NCBI GenBank assembly: GCA_947625425.1
Contig: CANQOH010000018.1
Location: 1-25,146 of the forward strand
Source of the DNA: an uncultured Bacilli bacterium
Lineage (GTDB): Bacteria > Bacillota_I > Bacilli_A > RF39 > UBA660
Length of the DNA stretch: 25,146 bases
Reading direction: 5' to 3'
The notes beneath the pieces are model-generated. The model was not told the origin of the DNA. It worked only from the letters and a program-made list of their open reading frames with translations, and ran no database searches. The translations under genes were made by a program, and so were the position numbers. Below are positions 15,342-22,206 of this stretch, in pieces. Numbering within the stretch: position 1 is the first letter of the stretch; each line of letters starts with the position of its first letter.

Positions 15342-15598
15342 TACTTTTTATTTTCTTCATAAGCTGTTCTAACTGCAATTGCTAATTGATCTGCACATGA
15401 AGTTCCTCTCATTCCACATTGATTACCTTTTAATTTTTCTTCAATATATTCAACTGTCTGACCATCAAGTAATTTAGATATAGCTTTCAAGTTCCCTGGA
15501 CAACCACCAACAAATTCTATGTTACTAATAACATTATCATTAATATCAAACTTTATAACAGCTGAACAAGTTCCTTTTGTTTTAAATTCATACTTCAT
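15341..15598 (-). CDS. TSCPD-domain protein (TIGR03905-like)
   Basis: 85 residues. It matches the short TSCPD family: YEFKTKGTCSAVI at the start, VGGCPGNLKAISKLLDG (31-47), and TSCADQLA in place of TSCPDQLA (66-73). The four conserved cysteines are at 11, 33, 61 and 68 and probably bind metal. The domain also occurs at the C-terminus of adenosylcobalamin-dependent ribonucleotide reductases, but the stand-alone protein has no established role. The ribosome site is GGTGAT. It is first in a two-gene unit with the three-helix protein. Confidence 0.9.
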   Translation of the reverse strand: MKYEFKTKGTCSAVIKFDINDNVISNIEFVGGCPGNLKAISKLLDGQTVEYIEEKLKGNQCGMRGTSCADQLAIAVRTAYEENKK

Positions 15599-15614
15599 TT
15601 ATATCACCATCTAA

Positions 15615-15623
15615 ATCATATCA
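15615..15623 (-). promoter_or_regulatory. Extended -10 promoter of the TSCPD gene
   Basis: Minus strand TGA-TATGAT, three bases after the T-run of the preceding terminator, followed by TTAGATGGTGAT. The same arrangement appears before the lipoprotein gene at 14785. Confidence 0.55.
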
Positions 15624-15650
15624 CAAAAAAAGGAATAAATAAATTATTCC
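15624..15650 (-). terminator. Terminator of the DUF5684 gene
   Basis: Minus strand GGAATAA, loop TTTAT, TTATTCC, then TTTTTTT. It starts two bases after the TAA stop. Confidence 0.8.
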
Positions 15651-15652
15651 CT

Positions 15653-16306
15653 TTATTGTTGATTATTAGGATTTACTTGAGAATCTTGTGTTGGTTGTTG
15701 TACAGGTTGTACACCTTGTACTGGTTGTGGTTGAACTGGTTGTGGTTGTACAGGTTGAACCCCTTGTACTGGTTGTGGTTGTACAGGTTGTTGGTAACCT
15801 TGTGCAACTGGACCATTTTGAACAGGAGCTTTATTACCTAAGCCATCAATTAAACCATTTGGTGTTACAGGTGCTGCAGCATTATAAACCGCTTTGTTGT
15901 AACCATAGATAGGTAACATAACGAAACCAAAGAATACCATTAATACTACCCATCCAGTATCTTTACCAAATTTCTTAGATAAGTTGAAATAAATGTTAAC
16001 ATTAACAAAGATAGAAACTAAATTCATTAAACCACTTATCATAGAACTATCAACAAATAAACCAACAATAGTAGGTATTAAACCAATTAAGAACCAATAC
16101 CAATTTAAGCCTGCAACTTCACATAAGACATAATCATTATAAAATGGAACGATAGCAGCCCATCCTGGACGTCCTGCTTTAGTAAATAATTTCCACATAC
16201 CAATAATATAGAATACTGCCCAAGCAATCATAACAAGTAGTACTACTAATAGTATTCCAATTCCTAAAGCTAAAATTCCTTCTAAAGAACTTTCATAATC
16301 AGTCAT
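15653..16306 (-). CDS. DUF5684-type membrane protein with Gln/Pro/Val tail
   Basis: 217 residues, start supported by AAGGAAG. The membrane part (about 10-140) has four helices and the family marks AGRPGWAAIVPFYNDYVLCEVAG (45-66) and KKFGKDTGW (111-119), ending PIYGYNKAVYN. DUF5684 proteins are common in Bacillota and uncharacterised. The tail (155-217) is a repeat of QPVQPQPVQGV units and is probably disordered. Start and promoter are clear, with an inverted repeat overlapping the -35 box that could be an operator. It is a single-gene unit. Confidence 0.87.
   Translation of the reverse strand: MTDYESSLEGILALGIGILLVVLLVMIAWAVFYIIGMWKLFTKAGRPGWAAIVPFYNDYVLCEVAGLNWYWFLIGLIPTIVGLFVDSSMISGLMNLVSIFVNVNIYFNLSKKFGKDTGWVVLMVFFGFVMLPIYGYNKAVYNAAAPVTPNGLIDGLGNKAPVQNGPVAQGYQQPVQPQPVQGVQPVQPQPVQPQPVQGVQPVQQPTQDSQVNPNNQQ
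15695..15790 (-). repeat. Tandem QPVQP(Q/GV) coding repeat
   Basis: Two nearly identical copies of a unit encoding QPVQPQPVQGV, plus shorter GGTTGT-based units. Near identity at DNA level suggests a recent slippage origin and possible length variation between strains. Confidence 0.8.
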
Positions 16307-16330
16307 TTTTATACTTCCTTTCTATTATAA

Positions 16331-16359
16331 AGTATACCTTCCAGAGATATTATTGTCAA
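16331..16359 (-). promoter_or_regulatory. Promoter of the DUF5684 gene
   Basis: Minus strand TTGACA (16354-16359), 17-base spacer, TATACT (16331-16336). Confidence 0.75.
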
Positions 16360-16373
16360 TAAACGTCGACAAT
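16352..16373. promoter_or_regulatory. Candidate operator, inverted repeat
   Basis: ATTGTC, 10 bases, GACAAT, with GTCGAC next to the right arm. It overlaps the TTGACA -35 box of the DUF5684 gene. The regulator is unknown; chance is possible for six-base arms. Confidence 0.35.
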
Positions 16374-16374
16374 T

Positions 16375-16406
16375 AAAAATGGAAAAGTTAAACAACTCCT
16401 CCATTT
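16375..16406 (-). terminator. Terminator of the zinc-ribbon gene
   Basis: Minus strand AAATGGAGGAGTT, loop GTTT, AACTTTTCCATTT with two G-U pairs, then TTAATT. The left arm encodes the last residues (NGGV) and the stop is in the loop region. Confidence 0.75.
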
Positions 16407-16969
16407 AATTCATATTTATAATAAATAATTGTATTACTATTTTTATATATTTCTACCCCAATATACATATCACTATTATCAGATTCTTTTACTAAATTAG
16501 TTGATGGATAAGTAATCATATCTGTAAATCCTTCATTTTCAATTAAATATTCAATATACTCATCTAATTCATCAGCAGTTAAGTCATTATCACAATATTC
16601 ATAAGTTATTTCCATTTCATCTCCATTATAAGATGAATCATAACTACAAATATTTCTTTCCCCAATAACATAATTTATTGTTGGTACTTCATCACCAGAT
16701 AAATCTACATAATCTTTATTTGCTTCACTACCTAAAAGAGCTAATATTATAATAAAAACACCAGCAATAAAACCTATTATAGCTAAAACTACTACTATCG
16801 GAATAATAATTGCTAAAGCCGTTCCATTCCCTTTCTTTTTAGTTTCTACATTATAAGTCGGAACTTGTGGATTACTATTCCCATAATTAACTTTATTTAA
16901 TGGATTACCACAGTTTCCACAAAAACCATCCTCAGGTTTTACTTTATTACCACAATTACCACAATACAT
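16388..16969 (-). CDS. Zinc-ribbon membrane protein
   Basis: 193 residues. The N-terminus is a short zinc ribbon, MYCGNCGNKVKPEDGFCGNC, with Cys3, Cys6, Cys17 and Cys20. A polar linker leads to a membrane helix (about 51-79) and an ectodomain of 110 acidic residues with a CX20-25C-type cysteine pair. Proteins of this plan are widespread in Bacillota and mostly unstudied; the ribbon faces the cytoplasm and may sense or dock a partner. Start has GGTGAT upstream. It is divergent from the aminotransferase-GNAT gene. Confidence 0.87.
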   Translation of the reverse strand: MYCGNCGNKVKPEDGFCGNCGNPLNKVNYGNSNPQVPTYNVETKKKGNGTALAIIIPIVVVLAIIGFIAGVFIIILALLGSEANKDYVDLSGDEVPTINYVIGERNICSYDSSYNGDEMEITYEYCDNDLTADELDEYIEYLIENEGFTDMITYPSTNLVKESDNSDMYIGVEIYKNSNTIIYYKYELNGGVV

Positions 16970-17010
16970 CTTAATATCACCAATTTAAATATATCATATT
17001 TATAAATATT

Positions 17011-17019
17011 TGTTATAAT
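17011..17019 (+). promoter_or_regulatory. Extended -10 promoter of the aminotransferase-GNAT gene
   Basis: TGT-TATAAT at 17011-17019, about 26 bases before the ATG. No good -35 box is seen in the A/T-only sequence upstream. Confidence 0.55.
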
Positions 17020-17044
17020 AAACTCTAAGAAATGAGTGAAATAT

Positions 17045-19105
17045 ATGTTAATAAAATCATCAGCTATTGAAAGATTATTAAGAGAAAACCCTATGTTAAA
17101 AGAAAGAAGATTTGGTCTTCCTTACGTTGGTGCCCGTTTAGATAAAGAAGAATTTAATCCAATGGTTAAAGAAATTGCTGATGCAATTGATTTCTATGGT
17201 TATGAAGTAAGAGATAGTGAAATAACTTCTCATCCCGATATAAATCTTGGTGATGGAAATCCAATGAAATGTGAACCATTTCCCTGTTCTATAAAAGAAA
17301 TGATTAAATCCTTAGAATCTAAAGAAATGTATAAATATCCTTATACTGAGGGTGACGATAACATTCGTAAAGAATTACTTAAATATATTGAACAAGAAGG
17401 TTTTATTAATACTGAACCATATGATTATGAAGATATCGATGATAAAGGTTTATCTATTCATAACCTTACTTTCTTACCTTCAACATCTATTACCTTTAAC
17501 TTAATTATTAATATTATATCTAAACCTGGTGATGTAATCTTAGTTCCCGGTCCTAGTTATGGTTTATTTACTATTCGTGCTGAACGAGCTGGTGCTGAAG
17601 TAGAAGTTATTCCTCTTGAAAAAGAAGATAACTTTCTTATAAATCCCGATAAACTAGCCCAAACTATTGATGATATCAACTATAGCTTACAACGTGTTTA
17701 TAATCGTCGTCATGGTTATGTTCCTCGCGTTGTTGCCTTTCTAAATGCCAATCCCAATAATCCAACTGGTAAAGTAATGGGTGAAAAACAAACAGAATTA
17801 TTAACTAAAATCAGTCAAGTATGTTTAGAACGTGGTGTCTTTATTATCGACGACATGGTTTATCGTGATACCACATATGATAAAGATAATATTGCTAAAC
17901 CAATTGCTACCATACCAGGAATGTTCCGTAATACTATTACTTTATTTGGTTTATCCAAAAGCTATGGTATGGCTTCTCTACGTGCCGGTTTTCTAATTGC
18001 TGATGAAATAATAATCCGTGAAGTAATTAATCGTATCTTTCAAGAAATGGATTCTTCCCCAGATATTGTTGGTCGTGCTTTAATGGGTGCCTTTAATAGT
18101 TCTAAAGAAAGAAATGAAACATATGAAAAATATTTCAAACATATTAGAAAAACCTATGTACATCGTTTTAATATCTTAAAAGCTTTAGTAGAAGGTATAG
18201 ATTCTATTAAAGATTCCCATACCAAAGCCGAAATAGAACAAACTATTTCTAAATATATAACTGATAAAAAAGAATATAGTCTACTATTAAAAGGTTTACC
18301 ATATACTAAATTCCCTGATAACTTAGAACCAGAAGCTGGCTTCTTCGCTATCTTAGATTTTACTGAATTAAAAGGTAAAACTTATCATGGAAATCCTATC
18401 AAAACCGAAAAAGATTTACTAGAATTTTTCTATAAAACTAATCGTCTACGTTTCTTAATTGGTCAATCAATTAGTTGGCCATATAAAAAAGAATTAGTTG
18501 GTCGTATTACCTTTGCTTGGGAAGATAAAGACTTAATAAATGCTATCGCTTTAATTAATAATTCCTTACAACAATTAGTAATGGAAAACTCTTATACTAT
18601 TCGTTTAAATACTCTAAACGATCAAAAAGATATGGCTAAAATCAAAGTCGATAGTTGGCAAAAAACCTACCCAGGTATTATTGATCAAAAATATTTAGAC
18701 TCTTTAAACTATGAAGAACAAGAAGCTAAATACCTTGATAGCTTTACTGAATATAAACATTCTGTCTTAGTAGCTGAAGATAATGATACTAAAAAAGTCG
18801 TTGGATACTCATGTTTTAATTTAGAACCTAATGAATATACTGATTGTGAATTAGTTAGTTTATATATTAATCCTAAATATACTAGACGTGGTATAGGTAC
18901 AATATTATTACGTGAAACAATTAAAGAATTAAAAGGATACAATAAAAAGACTATGTTACTATGGTGTTTAAAAGATAATAAGAATGCTATTAAATTCTAT
19001 GAAAAACTAGGTGGAATTAAAACATACACTAAACTAGCTAATATAGGTGGTAAAGTCTACCACGAAGATGGTTATATCTTTGATATCGATTCATTTAATA
19101 AATAA
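17045..19105 (+). CDS. Fused PLP aminotransferase and GNAT acetyltransferase
   Basis: 686 residues from the ATG at 17045 (GAGTG six bases upstream; a GTG at 17036 is possible). Residues 1-510 form a fold-type I aminotransferase: LGDGNP near 71, a PGPSYGLF substrate loop, NANPNNPTG (235-242), an IIDDMVYRD segment, PLP lysine in LSKSYG (Lys305), LRAGF with the phosphate Arg313 and a C-terminal GRITFAW arginine (487) for carboxylate binding. It is aspartate-aminotransferase-like but about 100 residues longer than usual, with a Lys/Thr-rich insert (about 390-425). Residues 517-686 form a complete GNAT domain with the acetyl-CoA loop RRGIGT (614-619) and the FYEKLG motif. The substrate is unknown; transamination followed by N-acetylation of the product amino acid is a reasonable idea. 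The gene stands alone with its own promoter and terminator. Confidence 0.92.
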   Translation: MLIKSSAIERLLRENPMLKERRFGLPYVGARLDKEEFNPMVKEIADAIDFYGYEVRDSEITSHPDINLGDGNPMKCEPFPCSIKEMIKSLESKEMYKYPYTEGDDNIRKELLKYIEQEGFINTEPYDYEDIDDKGLSIHNLTFLPSTSITFNLIINIISKPGDVILVPGPSYGLFTIRAERAGAEVEVIPLEKEDNFLINPDKLAQTIDDINYSLQRVYNRRHGYVPRVVAFLNANPNNPTGKVMGEKQTELLTKISQVCLERGVFIIDDMVYRDTTYDKDNIAKPIATIPGMFRNTITLFGLSKSYGMASLRAGFLIADEIIIREVINRIFQEMDSSPDIVGRALMGAFNSSKERNETYEKYFKHIRKTYVHRFNILKALVEGIDSIKDSHTKAEIEQTISKYITDKKEYSLLLKGLPYTKFPDNLEPEAGFFAILDFTELKGKTYHGNPIKTEKDLLEFFYKTNRLRFLIGQSISWPYKKELVGRITFAWEDKDLINAIALINNSLQQLVMENSYTIRLNTLNDQKDMAKIKVDSWQKTYPGIIDQKYLDSLNYEEQEAKYLDSFTEYKHSVLVAEDNDTKKVVGYSCFNLEPNEYTDCELVSLYINPKYTRRGIGTILLRETIKELKGYNKKTMLLWCLKDNKNAIKFYEKLGGIKTYTKLANIGGKVYHEDGYIFDIDSFNK

Positions 19106-19127
19106 ATACGATTATATCGTATTTTTT
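19104..19127 (+). terminator. Terminator of the aminotransferase-GNAT gene
   Basis: AAATACGAT, loop TAT, ATCGTATTT, then TTTT; begins at the TAA stop. Confidence 0.88.
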
Positions 19128-19148
19128 CTTTGTAACAAATAAAGTATT

Positions 19149-19171
19149 AAAAAAGAGCTTAATAAAGCTCT
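19149..19171 (-). terminator. Terminator of the purB operon
   Basis: Minus strand AGAGCTT, loop TATT, AAGCTCT, then TTTTTT. It lies 18 bases after the GNAT stop codon. Confidence 0.85.
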
Positions 19172-19189
19172 ATAAGTCTAAAAAACTAT

Positions 19190-19648
19190 TTATTGACGAT
19201 AATAAACCATCTTATATCTTGTTTCTGTTTCTTCATAAACAAGAAAACCTAATCTACTATAAAGATCAATAGCTTCTTTATTATCTTTATAAACCCATAA
19301 ATAAACTATTGGATTATTAGCTAAAACTTCTTTAATTAATTGACTTCCTATCCCTTTATTACGATATTTATCATCTAAATATATTTCATCCAATAACTTA
19401 CCATCTTCTAAATCACTAACTAAAATACATCCTATTACTTTATCATCCACTAAAACTAAATTATAATTATACAATTCTTTAGCTACTTGATTATTAACAT
19501 ATTCTTTAATTCTATTTAATTCTTCTTTACTTAAATTTTTAGCATATTTAAGAATTGTTGATAACTTATATTTTATTAACAAATTAATATCATCTATTTT
19601 AGCTTTATTTAATTTATATTTTATTTTACCTTTAATATTGGTTTCCAT
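19190..19648 (-). CDS. GNAT-family acetyltransferase
   Basis: 152 residues. The domain has the acetyl-CoA loop RNKGIGSQLI and the typical late motif VYKDNKEAIDLYSRLGF, preceded by a strand DEIYLDD. Substrate unknown. The ATG lies 28 bases inside the preceding gene and has GGTGA four bases upstream, so it is the translationally coupled last gene of the purB operon. Its C-terminal half resembles the GNAT domain of the convergent fusion protein (LWCLKDNKNAIKFYEKLG), as expected for the family and not evidence of recent duplication. Confidence 0.9.
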   Translation of the reverse strand: METNIKGKIKYKLNKAKIDDINLLIKYKLSTILKYAKNLSKEELNRIKEYVNNQVAKELYNYNLVLVDDKVIGCILVSDLEDGKLLDEIYLDDKYRNKGIGSQLIKEVLANNPIVYLWVYKDNKEAIDLYSRLGFLVYEETETRYKMVYYRQ

Positions 19649-19959
19649 AATTCACCAACTTTTCCTTTTAATAGTCCACAATAAACATTATAATCTTTTA
19701 AATTATTATCTAATGCTACTTGTTTATAAGTATCTACACAAGTATTAATAACTTCTTCATTATACTTAAAATCACTTTGATAATAAACTATATCATTATT
19801 AAATATATAACCTCTAACTAGTTTATTAAATTCTTCATTACTAATTCCTAAAGAATCACACCATTCTTCATGACTTAATTCTGAATTTCTTAAATACAAT
19901 ATTCTACCATGATAAATAATAAAAGCTATTCTTTTTTTATGAAACTCTTTCTCATTCAT
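19621..19959 (-). CDS. Conserved-looking small protein, unknown function
   Basis: 112 residues, no signal or membrane segment. The N-terminal half, with IAFIIYHGRILYLRNSELSHEEWCDSLG in three stretches, looks like a compact alpha/beta or winged domain; SHEEWCDSLGISNEEFNKLVRGYI could be helical. Sequence is well mixed and not low-complexity, consistent with a folded soluble protein. I do not recognise the family. It overlaps the APH-like gene by 8 bases and the GNAT gene by 28, so the three are made together. Confidence 0.8.
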   Translation of the reverse strand: MNEKEFHKKRIAFIIYHGRILYLRNSELSHEEWCDSLGISNEEFNKLVRGYIFNNDIVYYQSDFKYNEEVINTCVDTYKQVALDNNLKDYNVYCGLLKGKVGELWKPILKVK

Positions 19960-20767
19960 TACGATCTAAAAACCACGCTAAATATACTTCAAAATCATCA
20001 GGATGATGAACATAACAACGACACATTCTAATAAACAGAACAACATTTAATAAAGCTTTTTTATATTCTCTATCACCAGGTAAAAAATCCAATATCATTG
20101 TTTCTCTAACATTCCTAAATAATTTAACATTAGAAAATACTGCGAAATAAAAGTCATATAATATATCTCCTACCACTGGCATTGGATCAATAACTCTTAT
20201 TAAATTTTCATCATCTACTAAGAAATTATGTGCCCCAAAATCTCCATGTATTAAATACTTTGGTACATCATACTTCTTAATCTTCTCTAAATCATCATAA
20301 ACACTACTAAAATCATAATTTAATTTCTCAATTGCTTTACTTGAATAATCAACTTCATCTTTTAAAAATTGATACCAACTCTTTTTATGATCTTCATATA
20401 AATATCCATATCCATCATATCTATAATGTTTCCAATTAGTAACTATTCCAAAACATTGTTCAATAGTCCCCATTACATCTGGATAAGCTATCTCCTTAAA
20501 CTTTGTTCCTTTAATAAATTCAAAACATAAATATCCCAGTTTCTTATTATGACAAATTAACTTTTGAATTCTTTCTGTTTTTTTATAAACTCTAAAATAT
20601 TCTAATTGAGCTTTCATTTCTAATTCGGTAACTGTTTTAACTAAATATTTATCAGCAATACTAAAAACTAAAGAATCTGTAGCTCCATCATTATAATAAA
20701 CTATATCATCTTTATTAATCTTAATTTTTAACTTATCTTCTAAATCCTTAATTATGTTATCCAACAT
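19952..20767 (-). CDS. APH/choline kinase-like phosphotransferase
   Basis: 271 residues from the ATG at 20767, preferred over the GTG at 20774-20776 because AGGTGA lies five bases before it while the GTG abuts the purB stop with no ribosome site. The kinase core has the ATP-site lysine in YLVKTV (44), a helix Glu (ELEMKAQ), Brenner's catalytic motif HGDFGAHNFL (Asp176, Asn181) and the metal-binding IDP (194-196). The family covers aminoglycoside, choline, fructosamine and homoserine kinases. A substrate cannot be read from sequence, and a resistance role should not be assumed. Second gene of the purB operon. Confidence 0.87.
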   Translation of the reverse strand: MLDNIIKDLEDKLKIKINKDDIVYYNDGATDSLVFSIADKYLVKTVTELEMKAQLEYFRVYKKTERIQKLICHNKKLGYLCFEFIKGTKFKEIAYPDVMGTIEQCFGIVTNWKHYRYDGYGYLYEDHKKSWYQFLKDEVDYSSKAIEKLNYDFSSVYDDLEKIKKYDVPKYLIHGDFGAHNFLVDDENLIRVIDPMPVVGDILYDFYFAVFSNVKLFRNVRETMILDFLPGDREYKKALLNVVLFIRMCRCYVHHPDDFEVYLAWFLDRNE

Positions 20768-20776
20768 ATCTATCAC

Positions 20777-22117
20777 CTATAATTTATTTGCTTGTCCTAT
20801 ATAAGTATTAGGTCTTAATTCTTTTAATATCTTTTTATCACTATCACTAATATCTAAATCATCTATAAATTGATCTAATATTTCTTTAGTAACTTTTTTA
20901 CCTCTTGTTAAAACTTTTAATTTTTCATAAGCATCAGGTATTTTATATTTTCTTAAAACTGTTTGTATTGGTTCAGCTAATACTTCCCATTCATTATCTA
21001 GTTCTTCTTTAATTAATATTTCATTAACTTCAACTTTATTTAATCCTTTTAAAGTTTCTTTAATTCCTTGTAAAGAATAACCAAAAGCTAAACCTAAATT
21101 TCTTAATGAAGAAGAATCAGATAAATCTCTTTGCATTCTAGATTTAGGTAACTTATTAGATAAAGTAACTAACATTCCATTAGCCATTTCCATATTAGCT
21201 TCACTATTTTCAAAATTAATTGGATTTACTTTATGAGGCATTGTACTACTACCTACTTCATTCTTAATTACTTTAAGTAAGAAATAACCTCTACTAATAT
21301 ATAACCACATATCTAAATCTAAATCTAATACTATATTATTTATATGTCTAATATTATCTAAAATATTTACTATATAATCATGATTTTCAATTTGCGTAGT
21401 TAATGGATTAAAAGTAAGACATAATTCTTCTTCAATAAACTTCTTACATAACTTAACAACATCTTTATCACTATAAGCTACACTTAAAGCACTATAATTA
21501 CCAGTAGCTCCATTAAACTTTGCTTTTATTTCTAATTTTCTTAATCTATCTAACTCATTAGTTAAACGATAACTATATACTTTAAATTCTTTACCTATCG
21601 TTGTCGGAGTTGCTGGTTGACCATGAGTATGAGCTAAAAAAGCAACATCTTTATATTCTTTACTTAATTCATTTATCTTTTTAACAAATTCATCTAACTT
21701 TGGATAATAAGCATTATTTAAAAAGTCTTTAATCATTAAAGCATAAGCTGTATTATTAACATCTTCTGAAGTTAAACCAATATGCACAAAAGAAACTAAT
21801 TCATCATAACCTAATTCTTTTAATTTCTTATCAATAAAATATTCAATAGCTTTAACATCATGATTAGTAATACTCTCTTCTTCTTTTACTCTATTAAATG
21901 AATCAATATCAAAATTAATGCCAATATCTAAAATTTTCTTAGTATCCTTCTTCCATTCAACTATGCCTTCTTTAATTAAATAGCATAACCATTTAACTTC
22001 TACTAAAGTTCTATACTTAACATAAGCATATTCTGAAAAATATGGTGATAATAAATCTTTTATATCATAATATCTACCATCTAAAGGACATAATTCCATA
22101 GCTTTATATTCTTCCAT
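20777..22117 (-). CDS. purB: Adenylosuccinate lyase, E. coli-type
   Basis: 446 residues. It cleaves SAICAR and adenylosuccinate to release fumarate in purine synthesis. The fumarase/aspartase signature GSSTMPHKVNPINFE (289-303) carries the catalytic serine loop; TSEDVNN (116-122) and THGQPATPTTIGKE (164-177) form the active site. The overall sequence follows the E. coli PurB type (SPxDGRY start, TNHDVKAIEYF, WEVLAEPIQTV, YEKLKxLTRGK), not the shorter B. subtilis type of about 430 residues. The start has GATGGAG. It heads an operon with an APH-like kinase, a hypothetical and a GNAT, and no other purine gene is adjacent. Confidence 0.96.
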   Translation of the reverse strand: MEEYKAMELCPLDGRYYDIKDLLSPYFSEYAYVKYRTLVEVKWLCYLIKEGIVEWKKDTKKILDIGINFDIDSFNRVKEEESITNHDVKAIEYFIDKKLKELGYDELVSFVHIGLTSEDVNNTAYALMIKDFLNNAYYPKLDEFVKKINELSKEYKDVAFLAHTHGQPATPTTIGKEFKVYSYRLTNELDRLRKLEIKAKFNGATGNYSALSVAYSDKDVVKLCKKFIEEELCLTFNPLTTQIENHDYIVNILDNIRHINNIVLDLDLDMWLYISRGYFLLKVIKNEVGSSTMPHKVNPINFENSEANMEMANGMLVTLSNKLPKSRMQRDLSDSSSLRNLGLAFGYSLQGIKETLKGLNKVEVNEILIKEELDNEWEVLAEPIQTVLRKYKIPDAYEKLKVLTRGKKVTKEILDQFIDDLDISDSDKKILKELRPNTYIGQANKL

Positions 22118-22173
22118 AACTCATACTCCATCTATACCCTTATATTACACCAAAATAACAAATTTATAAACCT

Positions 22174-22206
22174 AAAAAAGATAATATTTATCCAATATTA
22201 TCTTTT
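22174..22206 (-). terminator. Terminator of the acyltransferase-SGNH gene
   Basis: Minus strand AAAAGATAATATT, loop GGATA, AATATTATCTTTT, then TT. The left arm encodes the last residues K-D-N-I and the stop codon is in the loop. Confidence 0.9.

Noticed and set aside
15656..15912. Plus-strand open frames of 61 and 74 residues, rich in Leu/Trp/Tyr or Val
   Set aside because: They are antisense to the QPV repeats of the DUF5684 gene; repetitive DNA keeps several frames open and there are no ribosome sites.
18709..18942. Minus-strand 77-residue open frame
   Set aside because: Antisense to the GNAT domain of the fusion gene.
19952..20767. Aminoglycoside resistance gene
   Set aside because: Only the general kinase fold is supported; operon context with purB and a lack of mobile elements argue against calling it a resistance determinant.
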